From assembly GCF_018143015.1 (NCBI RefSeq), contig NC_054754.1, positions 21,762,875 to 21,826,874 on the forward strand: DNA of 64,000 nucleotides, written 5' to 3'. Made by a program: the position numbers and the translations under genes. Within the stretch, counting starts at the first letter, position 1, and the number at the start of each line of letters is the position of its first letter. Positions 49,551-61,500 of this stretch are shown one piece after another. This stretch comes from Lytechinus variegatus (taxonomy: Eukaryota; Echinodermata; Echinoidea; Temnopleuroida; Toxopneustidae). The notes beneath the pieces are model-generated. The model had not been told where the DNA came from and searched no databases. It saw nothing but the letters and a program-made list of their open reading frames with translations.

Positions 49551-52500
49551 ATGGCAAATCAGCATGGTGAAACCAACCCTATTGACGAAAATCACGGTGA
49601 AAAAAAGGTAAGGAAATAGGAATTTTCTAATTAGACAATGAATGTATAAGGCAGTGATATAAAGTGTGGATTTTCTCAAATAAAAGTATTCAGTTATTAA
49701 AAGTCACTTTGGACATACTGATTTGGAGATATCTTCATAATCTTAATTCTAATTGATGATGATGATAATGATGATGATGCACAGCATTTGTATAGCGTCT
49801 GTCAAAGATAATTACTATATTTAAAAAATCAATTTACTTTCGTTTTTATGTGATATTTTTCGAGTGTGTATGTATATTGGTTTGTATTTTATCAGTCTTT
49901 TATCTTTTTTATTTTTCTTTGTTTTCATTTTGGTAGATATCGATGAAGATTGACATCCATACATTCACTAGGCCTACGACGAAGTTCAATAAAACTGTAG
50001 TAGAAATTGTGCTGAAGGTGAATATATCAATAAAAACGGGAAACTTCACTGCTCACTGCAATATCATTCGAAATTATTAAAACAAATGATGTCATAGAGT
50101 TTAATAATGCACTGGAAAAAATAAGCAATATGAATAAAGCTTCGGATGGAGATAATACCTCAAGAACAAAGTTGATAAATGTGAATGTTGCACCTGATAT
50201 TTTAAACTTTCACCAACTCAAAATAAAATAAAAAGTGCAGCTACTAACACATAGGCTTATCGAAATTTCATTTTAAGTCAAACATTTCTACTATGCAAAC
50301 CTCATTAAGTATGTTAAAAATCCTCTCGGGTCTATTCTTTTTAATGGCTATCAATAGATCCTAAACATTAATACTGGCACTTTCCAGATCACAATATGAA
50401 TAAAAGCTCCTGATACAAAATAAAACTTAAAGAACAAAGTTGAAAAATTATAACGCAGCCCTCTAAATGCTGTTTCAAAACAGTTTCCAACTCAGATAAG
50501 GTATCAGAAAAGTACTACACAGAATATACTTATTGATATTTTTTTAAGTTAATCATTCCAAATAATGCAAACGTTAATAAATATGTTAAAAATCGTATTG
50601 GGGCTATGTCATGACATTTACGGGTCGTGTACGTGGTTAGAGCATTGGACTCATAATAGTATAAAAGTTGAGAGTTCGAATCTTCGTTCTGCAATTGTCT
50701 CCACTTTGATAAAAGACCCGAGAGTAATTTATGTTGTCTATGCCTGATTGATGCAGGAGTCACATTTCCAATACGATGTCCGCATGATGAGTCGAAAACA
50801 GCCGTTTTAACAGATTTTTACGTTAACCACATATATAAATATACTAAAGAAGCAGTTGTTAATCAGGCAGCATCATATTATGTCATAATTTCATAACGGC
50901 TACTTCGACAAATTAGCCAAGTCTGTTTTTTCATTTTTATGTGATTGGTGACTTCACAAGGAACAACTGAATAAAATGAATACTAGACCATGTTAAGGGT
51001 CATATTGGGTCAATGTAAGTCAATATTTAATAAAATAATGCCCTGATTGTGACTCGTAAACTTATTTGTGTTGTTATACTAAGCAAAAGATGTGCAGTGT
51101 ACATAGACGTCGACTTCATCATTGCGTTATCATGGTATTGCAGGAATACCTCGATACGACTTGACAAACCCTTAAGGGGGTTTTACACAGAGATCTGCGT
51201 AGAGTTGCGTACCTATGCGTAGAGACTACATGTACGCAACGCAACGCCTCCCTTCGTTTTGCCTTCGAAACTCTACGCACAATCGGTACGGGGGCGCGCA
51301 AAAATTAAACATGTACATTTGGCGCACTGATGAAGTCTGCGCAAGTCGACGCAAGCCAACACAACACTACGCACCTGTACGCCAATCATACGCAACACTA
51401 CGCAAATGTACGCCGTTCCTACGCAACACAACGCCAAAACAATGTTTCTCAAAACACTTTTTAAAACTTGCGCATGGAATGGCTGAAAATAATTATATCT
51501 TAAAAAATAGCCAGGAACATTGATGAAGTGGGCTGATGATGAAATGCACCCTACTTATCGTTATTTCACATTTTCATACAATGTGTACGATATGTCTTTC
51601 TGACAATAAAGTAAGTTGCAACAAATATCCAATGCATAATTAAATCGGTTACCAATACTTTCCTTTTAAATTCTTGGTAGACAAAATTGGAATAAGCATA
51701 ATTTAATATAATACAGAAGAGCAGGTAGGGATATAATACCATTTTTTTTAATATTCATATTACATATAGCTGTTTTACTGTAATAACTATTACAATGCAA
51801 AAATGTAACATAAATTTGTTATTGTCCGATTTTGATCAAATTTTTCAGTGTTGTGATTGTCTGTATTTTCTTAATCTGTTTATATAATATTATTGTAAGC
51901 CCGTGGTATAAATTTGGTGTGCTCATGCTGTATTCTACTGTTTCTCTCCTAACCCTCTTTTTGGGGTGGGGGGGTGTCGCTTGCTTAGCAGAGCGCTGAT
52001 TTTTCGACGGTGGCGGTGGCGTCGTCAACATTGAAATCTCAACCAAAGTTAAGTTTTTGAAATGACATCTTAACTTCGAAAGTATCTTCAAACTCGGACA
52101 TAAGATTAATCAGTATCAGTGAACATCCTGCGTGAGTTTCAGGTAACATGACCAAGGTCGAAGGTAACTTAAGGTCAATGGACTTTGGTCATGTTTAGGG
52201 TAGTTGTTGAATTTCCATCATGACTTTGAAACTTTGAAGTTTATGGATATACTAGTAGTTCATGAAATGTGAACATGAGTGTAATCAGATAGCACGAGTC
52301 TTAGGTCACATGGTCAAGGTCACACACTCGAAACAAATCGGTCAAAATGACTATAGTTAATAGGGAACAGGTTTTTCTGACCAGAATATACGTGAGAAAT
52401 GTTACTAGACATGTCAATTGCAACCAGGGGAGTATTTCATCAACATTTTCATCCGACAAGTTGTCAGATCTGACATCTTTCTCTGATGTTGATTGGCTGA

Positions 52501-55500
52501 GAGGTACTGTTACTATGGTAACTGCCGGATAAAGTGGGACTTGTCGGAAAAAAAGTCCGACAAGTCCTTTCATAGCTCGCCCCCAGTTGATTACTGATTT
52601 AATCAATTTGACTGATTTGTTTTCAGAGTGCATTTTTCATTGTGATGGTGGATGGTTGCTGATTTTCTTTCTTGGTTTCTTCCTACTTACTGAGCTGCCT
52701 GGAAGTTTTTTTGCCAGAAAGAATAATCACATGTCATTGAAGTAAACCATGGCAAGGTTCTAAAACGAAAGTTATCTCTCTTGTTTCACCAGTTGGCGCA
52801 TTGTCCACCCTTGTCTTTGGTCATCAGTCCAACATCGTCATAATCATGATGTGCTCATTTTGCGAGCCCCAGAATCCGGGATATTATTAAGACTGATGCC
52901 TAAGATTCTGAATTTAGCATCCTATAATATAATTGCGTCTACCATAATCAAAAGCATACATAAACGATGCCAACTACATCAAACATGTCTTTGATGCACC
53001 TGGATGGCCAAACCTACATTTGCTTAGGCCACATCTTCGACAATCCTAATACTAACTTGAACAAGAAATATATATATCAATAAACAAGGTTTGACTCGAA
53101 TTGACTACCATTTCGCTTCTGACTCTGCATAGCCTACTACATCTATCCACTTGTATTATTGGGTTGCAACAATATCATACATTACAAACCACAATAAACA
53201 AGAGTGCAGAGATGGTCAGATAACAACATATCAAACAATTTTACACTGTGGTCACCAGCAACTACATATCAGCACACCGTAAGATTGGTTTTAACCCCTG
53301 AATATACCTTTAATAACTTATCATGACCTGTTAAATATATAAGCATATACACCTAAAGTCAAAACAATACATATCGCCCTTAATCATAAATATTAATGTA
53401 TATTGTTCTCAAATGAGCTCACCTCCCCCCCCCCCCTGACTCTTTATATCTTCTGGATAAGGACTTCTGAAGATAAACTTTATATCAATACCGAAAATAA
53501 TAATAAAAAATACATAAACAAAACACGAATAATATACGAAAAATGAGCTTTAAACACTTTTAGTGTAAGTCAATTAAGGGTATTGGGTTTTGTACACTTT
53601 TTAGTTCAGTGTAATAAGAAAAACACTATGATTTATCACTGACAATTCGGGAAATGTTCAAATATTGACCGCAATTTACCCCCATTTTGACTCCTCAGAT
53701 CACTGGCGTACCGTGGGTCACGGCATGGGGGGGGTGTTACACCCACAAATGTAATAATCGCCCACAAATGTAATAACGCCCACAAATGTAATAACACTTT
53801 AACCACAAATGTAATAACGCCCACAAATGTAATAACACTTTACCCACAAATGTAATAATTTCACCCACAAATGTAATAATGCACTTTACCCACAAATGTA
53901 ATAATTTTTGATCGCCCACAAATGTAATAATGACTTTACCCACAAATGTAATAAATTTGAAGGGATTTTTGGCAAATCCGTTCTGAACTAAAATCGTATA
54001 GTAATGCGTTCATTTAGCACAAAAGTGCAAAGTCTCTTTTCCTGACCCGGTCAATTAACAAATTATAATATAAATCTAAAGTCTTTATTCCAGACCCGGT
54101 TGTTTCAAAAATAATAATATGAGCCCAAAGTCTTTATTCCAGACCCGGTTGTTTTCAAAAATTATAATATAAATCCTAAGTCTTTATTCCAGACCCGGTT
54201 GTTTCGAAAATAATAATATGAGCCCAAAGTCTTTTTTCCAGACCCGGTTGTTTAAAAGATATTAATATGAGCCCAAAGTCTTTATTCCAGACCCGGTTGT
54301 TTCAAAAATTATGATATAAATCCAAAGTCTTTTTCCAGACCCTGTTGTTTCAAAAATTATAATATAAATCCAAAGTCTTTATTCCAGACCCGGTTGTTTA
54401 GAAATAATATAAGTCCAAAGTCTTTATTCCAGACCCGGTTGTTTAAAAAATAATCATATGATCCAAAAGTCTTTATTCCAGACCCGATTGTTTCAAAAAT
54501 GATAATATAAGTCCAAAGTCTTTTCTCCAGACCCGGTGGTTTCAAAAATTATAATATAAATCCAAAGTCTTTATTCCAGACCCGGTTGTTTCGAAAATAA
54601 TAATATGAGCCCAAAGTCTTTATTCCAGACCCGGTTGTTTAAAAAATATCAATATGAGCCCAAAGTCTTTATTCCAGACCCGGTTGTTTAAAAAATTATA
54701 ATATAAATCCAAAGTCTTTTTCCAGACCCTGTTGTTTCAAAAATTATAATATAAATCCAAAGTCTTTATTCCAGACCCGGTTGTTTAGAAAATAATAATA
54801 TAAGTCCAAAGTCTTTATTCCAGACCCGGTTGTTTGAAAAATAATCATATGATCCAAAAGTCTTTATTCCAGACCCGATTGTTTCAAAAATGATAATATA
54901 AGTCCAAAGTCTTTTCTCCAGACCCGGTTGTTTCAAAAATTATAATATAAATCAAAAGTCTTTATTCCAGACCCGGTTGTTTAAAAAATAATAATATAAG
55001 TCCAAAGTCTTAATTCCAGACCCGGTTGTTTAAAAAATAATCATATGAGCCAAAAGTCTTTATTCCAGACCCGATTGTTTCAAAAATGATAATATAAGTC
55101 CAAAGTCTTTATTCCAGACCCGGTTGTTTAAAAAATAATAATGCAAGTGCAAAGTCTTTTTCCAGACCCTGTTGTTTCAAAAATCATGATATGAATCCAA
55201 AATCTTTTTTCCAGACCTGGGTGTTTAAAAAAATCATGATATAAATCCAAAGTCTTTTTTCCAGACCCGGTTATTTCAAAAATTATAATCTTAGTCCCAA
55301 ATGAGATACATTAATGATATTCCAGTGGAATAAAAATGAGAGTCGAGCTTAGTCTTTTCTCCAGACGCTAATGGTAAATTGAAAATCAAGCATAGTCTTT
55401 GCTCCAGACCCGGTAACTAAAAGCTGAAACTTTATAGTAATGTGTTTATATAGCACAAAAATGCGAAATTTTTTTTCCAGACCCGGTTAATTAAAAAATT

Positions 55501-58500
55501 ATAATATAAGTCCAAAGTCTTTTTTCCAGACCCATTTATTTCAAAAATTATAATAATTATAAAAAAAAACAAAGACCCACGATCCTATTTATGTTGAATA
55601 ACATGAAAATGTAGCGTAGTCTTTCTGTCAGACCCAGTTATAAAAGTCATTAAAAACACAACAACAACAAAACAAAGACCCTGCAACCATTAAAGGTCAA
55701 GTCCTCTTCAGAAAAAATGTTGATTTCAATCAATCGAAGAAAATCAGAAAAGCACAATGCTGAAAATTTCATCAAAATCGGATGTAAAATAAGAAAGTTA
55801 TGACATTTCAAAGTTTTGTTTATTTTGAACAAAATAGTTATATGAACGAGCCAGCTACATCCAATGAGAGAGTCGATGATGTCACTCACTCACTATTTCT
55901 TTTGGTTTTCATTGTTTGAATTATACATTATTTCAATTTTTACGAATTTGACGATTAGGACCTCCTTGCCTAAAGCACAAAATTTTAAAATAATAAATTT
56001 CCACGTGTTGCAGGGAGGAATGAAACTTCATTTCACATGACAATGACGAGAAAATAAAAATACTTCATATTTCATTTAAGAAAATACAAAAGAAATAGTG
56101 AGTGAGTGATGTCATCAGTTCCTCATTGGCATACCGACCGAGATGTGCATATAACTGTTTTGTGAAATGAAGCGAAACATTAAAATGCCATAACTTTTAT
56201 TTTTAATTTTACATCCGATTTTGATGAAATTTTCAGTGTTATGCTTGTTGAATTTTCTCTTTTTATTCAAATCAAGTTTTTGTTGGGGTGGACTTGTCCT
56301 TTAAAAAAAATAATTTATTGTATATTCCTTCCTTTTTTCTATGAAAAAACCTAAATAACAAAACATTAAAATACATATGAAAAAAAATGAGAAATAAGAT
56401 ATCAGTAAACAATATGGGGATTACTTCCCGAAAACGATAAAGTTGTTTATTGACGATCTATGATATATTATATAAAAGAAAAACATTTTAACAAGAGGGG
56501 ATAACCATTCCATTCCATGTTTTTATTTGGCAATAAGTCATGATTGACCATTTTTGCCACCCACTGTATGAGAAGTAGGGTAACAATTTTATTTAGTATT
56601 ATTTTTATTACTTCTTTTTGTCTCACCTGCATAGCAGAGTGAGACTATAGGCGCTGCTTTTCCGACGGCGACGGCGGCGGCGGCGTCAACATCAAATCTT
56701 AACCTAAGGTTAAGTTTTTAAAATGACATCATAACTTAGAAAGTATAAGAACCTAGTTCATGAAACTTGGCCATAAGGTTAATCAAGTATTATTAAACAT
56801 CCTATCAGAGTTTCATGTCACATGACCAAAGTCAAAGGTCATTTAGGGTCAATGAACTTAGACCATGTTGGGGGAATCAACATCAAAATCTTAACCTGAG
56901 GTTAAGATTTTGAAATATCATCATAACTTAGAAAATATATAGACCTAGTTCATTAAACTTGGACATAAGGTCAATCAAGTATCACCAAACATCCTGCATG
57001 AGTTTTACGTCACATGACCGAGGTCAAAGGTCATTTAGGGTCAATGAACTTTGGCCGATTTGGGGTATCTGATGAATTACAATCAAAACTGAAAAAGGTT
57101 TTGAATCTGATTCATGAAACTTGGACATAATAGTAATCAAGTATCACTGAACATCCTGGGCAAGTTTCAGGTTACATGGTCAAGGTCAAAGGTCATTTAG
57201 GGTCAATGAACTTTGGCCGAATTGTTTTTTTTTTGTGCGAATTACCATCATAACTTTGAAAGTATGTTGGTCTAGTTCATAAAACTTGGACATAAGAGTA
57301 ATCAAGTATCACTGAACATCCTGTGTGCATTTTAGGTCACATGACCAAGGTCAAAGGTCAATGAACTTTGGCCATAATGGGGGTATCTGTTGAATTACCA
57401 TCATAACTTTGCAAGTTTATTGATCTGACTTTTGAAACTTTGACATAAGAGTAATAAAGTATCACTGAATATCCTGTGCAAGTTTCAGGTCACATGATCA
57501 AGGTCAAAGGTCATGTGAGGTCAATGAATTTTGGCCACATTCGGGGTATTTGTTGAATTACCATCCTATCTCTGTAAGTGTATTGGTCTAGTTCATAAAA
57601 CGTGGAAATAAGAGTAACCAAGTATCACTTAACATCTTGTGCGAGTTATAGTAGTTTTCAAAGTCAGCACTGCTGCTATTTTTGAATCGCGTGATGCAGG
57701 TGAGACGGTCAGAGGCATTCCACTTGTTTATTATTATTATTTCTTGTATATTCATTCCTTTTTTTATGAAAAAAAAACACAAAACCTTTAAATACATATA
57801 CAAAAAACTGAGGAATAAGATATCAGCACACAATATGGGGATTACTTCCCGTAAACGATAAGGTTGTTGATCGACGATCTATGAGATATTATATAAAAGA
57901 AAATCATTCTTGCAAGAGGGGATAAAGTTTTAACAAGTTCTTCGGTATTTTAAATTTTCAGTGTACCAAGCACCATTTGCAATATATTCAGCATTTCTTT
58001 TTATTAGTTACAATTCCAATAATCTCAGTGGCCTAAGATATATTTTCTGCGGTTATATTGACCCGTTAAGTAAGTAAAGAGAGAGAGAGAGAGGATTTAT
58101 GTGATCAAGAAGTGATAAGATAAGAAAAAAAAAACTGATTTGAAATGACTGAAAGAGAGACAGGCAAAGAAAGAAGGGCCCCCTCCCACACCCGTACCAG
58201 AGTTACGGAGTTAGGCTGTCCCGTCGGTGGATTCAGGTCCATCAACATCTTGAGGTTTAATCTTTCCAGGGGGCAAACGTGTGTGTGTGTGTGTTTGAGT
58301 TTTGTCAGACGTGTCTAAATCAGATATGATTATTTACGTCTGGGACCAACCTTTAACGTCACCATCCGAAAGACGTGACCAGGGCTCAAACCTCAAACCT
58401 CTGCATCAATTTGTAACTTCCCCACATAGCTTGGATTACAGGCGCACGCCACAACGACCAGTGTGTGTGTGTGTGTGTGTGTGTGTACTTGAGTTTTGTC

Positions 58501-61500
58501 AGACGTACGTGTATCAATCAGATATTATTATTTACGTCTGGGACCGACCTTTAACGTCACCATCCGAAAGACATGACCAGGGCTCGAACCTGGACCCTCT
58601 GCATCAATTTGTAACTTCCCCACAGCTTGGATTACAGGCGCACGCCACAACGCCCAGTCTTTAAATATGGTGTAGTCTTTGCTCTAGACCCATGCAGTTA
58701 TTTCAAAATAGGAAAATATTAGAAACGATAAAAACAGACAAACAATATTAACTATGACACCACAATATCATTGATGTAGAATAACGTTGTTGTTGTTGTT
58801 GTTATTTTGGGTTTTTGAGGCGCGTACCATTCAGATCTGAATATTTACGCCTTTTATTAATTTGACGTTTTTGTGGTATTCAATTCAATTCAATTTTATT
58901 TATTTCACTTCCATCAAACAAAAACAAGTTGTATACCAACTTACGGTATGCCTTATTACAGGGTTTTATAGTTTGGGAGATGCTGGTGTCTAAGTTTTTA
59001 GATTAATCTTTTGCTTAACTTGTATTTTAAGAGAACTGGATGCGGGGTAAAGACAACTCTCTAAACCCAAGCATTTAACTGGGTTTAATTTTAAAGATTG
59101 GTCTTAGCTTTGATTTTTTTTCAATATTTGTTTATCTTATAAATAGCTGGGTCTAGACGAAGGACTAAGCATAATAATAATGTTATTCAACAGGAATAAG
59201 AATATGACAAAGCCTTATGTTTTTAAGATTGTTTGAATTAATTTCTAAATGACTGGGTCTGGAATAGAGACAACGCTCTAAACATGTGCTTTTGTACTTG
59301 GTCTTAATTTGGAGGATTGTTGGTTCTTAGATTCGTTGTTGGGGGTTGGGTTTTATTGTTTTTTTATTCTTGATATAATTGTGTCTGGAGGAAAGTCTAC
59401 AGTCGATCTCCATGTTATTCCACAGTAGTTAGATTATTGGGTATTTGTTTTAGACAATTTTATTTTTAAATAATAACCAAGTCTGGAAAATGGACGTTTT
59501 CTTTGCAAATGCATAATTACAATGTTTTGTAGGGGTCTTAGTATTATTATACAAAAGAATCTGGGTGTGGGGTACAGACATGTTTTTTACTGGGTGTAAC
59601 TTTTGAAAACTGGTTTTAGATTTGATTTTCTTTTTTAATTTATTTCTTAGATAACCTGGTCTGGAGGAAAGAGTACGTTTTACAACTCATGTTATTCCAA
59701 GAGAATTATGATAGGGTCTTATGTTAGATTTTTTTCGTAATTTTTGTAATAATTAGGTCTGGAATAAAGACAACATTCTAAACCTCTATTTAAAAACATG
59801 TTCTTAGGTTCAAGGATTGCTTGGTATTAGATTTGGAGTTATTTATATTTTTACTCTTAGCCTTATTTTGAAAAACAAATGACTGGGTCTGGCTGAAAGA
59901 CTCCGCTATATGTCCATGTTATCCAGCATTAATAAGATTATGGGGTCTTTATACGGTTTTTGTTGTTGTTGTATTGTTATTTACAATTTTTGAATAACAG
60001 GGTTTGGAGAAAAGGCTAAGCTCGATTTTCTTTTTTTCCACTGGAATATCATTATGGTATCTTAGTTTGGATTTATATTATAATTTTTGAAACAACCGGG
60101 TCTGGTGAAAGACTTAAGACTTATATTATCATTTTTTAAACAATCGGGTCTGGAATAAAGACTTTAGGCTCATATGATTATTTTTTAAACAACCGGGTCT
60201 GGAATAAAGACTTTGGATTTATATTATAATTTTTGAAACAACCGGGTCTGGAGAAAAGGCTTTGGACTTATATTATCATTAAACAATCGGGTCTGGAATA
60301 AAGACTTTGGACTTATATTATCATTTTTGAAACAATCGGGTCTGGAATAAAGACTTTAGGCTCATATGACTATTTCTTAAACAACCGGGTCTGGAATAAA
60401 GACTTTGTACTTATATTATAATTTTTGAAACAACCGGGTCTGGAATAAAGACTTTGGGCTCATATGATTATTTCTTAAACAACCGGGTCTGGAATAAAGA
60501 CTTTGGATTTATAGTATAATTTAACCGGGTCAGGAAAAGAGACTTTGCACTTTTGTGTTATATGAACGCATTACTATACGATTTTAGTTCAGAACGGATT
60601 TGCAAAAATTCCCTTCAAATTTATTACATTTGTGGGTAAAGTCATTATTACATTTGTGGGCGATCAAAAATTATTACATTTGTGGGTAAAGTGCATTATT
60701 ACATTTGTGGGTAAAGTGTTATTACATTTGTGGGCGTTATTACATTTGTGGGTAAAGTGTTATTACATTTGTGGGCGTTATTACATTTGTGGGCGTTATT
60801 ACATTTGTGGGTGCAACAGGGGGCACCAGCAAAATTTCGAGTCACTTAGGGAGCACGCGAAGCGCGCTCAGTTGCCAAGTATACTGACCTAATAAAGACT
60901 TAATAAAGACATTTTAAGGACATGCAGTGCCATTAACGAATATGTATCTCACTGATCAAATAATGTGAGCGCGAGCTGATTTTTTTTTCATATTTAGACC
61001 TAAAAAGGGACATTATAAGCAATTTTTTGTAATCATGATAATTATGTACCTGTCTCGCTAAACAAACAATGCGAGCGCAAAGCGCGGGCTAAAATTTTTG
61101 TATAAAATAATATTGACCCCAAACAGGGACATTTTAAGGACTATATTTTAGGATTCCATCAAGAGTATAAATATCTCAGTATAGTCATCTAATGATAGTG
61201 CCATCCTTTGCTGATTTTGTTTGAATTACATCTAAACACAGAAGCACTTTTTGTGTAATCATGAGTATAATACGCATCTCACTAATCAATTAATGCGAGC
61301 GCGAAGCGCGAGTTGTTGTTTTTGTTTAAATATTTAGATCAGAAAATTGTAATTTTAAGGACCGATTTTAAGAATTCATGAAGAGCAGACATCTCACCAA
61401 TCAATTAATGCGAATGTTAGCACGGACAGGAAATGTTTTTTATTAAGACCTTAAAATAGAGTAATCACTTTAAGTAGTCATGAAAAAAAAGCAAATGTCA

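Larger units (their letters stand above)
53742..60811. mobile_element. TU-like element with giant tandem-repeat inverted arms
   Basis: A 7.07-kb unit bounded by CCCACAAATG and CATTTGTGGG. Outer arm domains (53742-53953; 60617-60811) are tandem CCCACAAATGTAATAA repeats, inverted to each other. A unique segment of about 85 bp (GCAAATCCGTTCTGAACTAA and so on; 53965-54040 and 60540-60610) follows, then inner domains of roughly 50-bp repeats. Flanking TGTTACAC and TGCAACAG could be a decayed 8-bp duplication (5 of 8). The layout recalls the TU elements described in sea urchins, which have long inverted repeats with an outer domain of 15-bp repeats. No transposase is seen; the centre is filled by other insertions. 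Confidence 0.75.
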
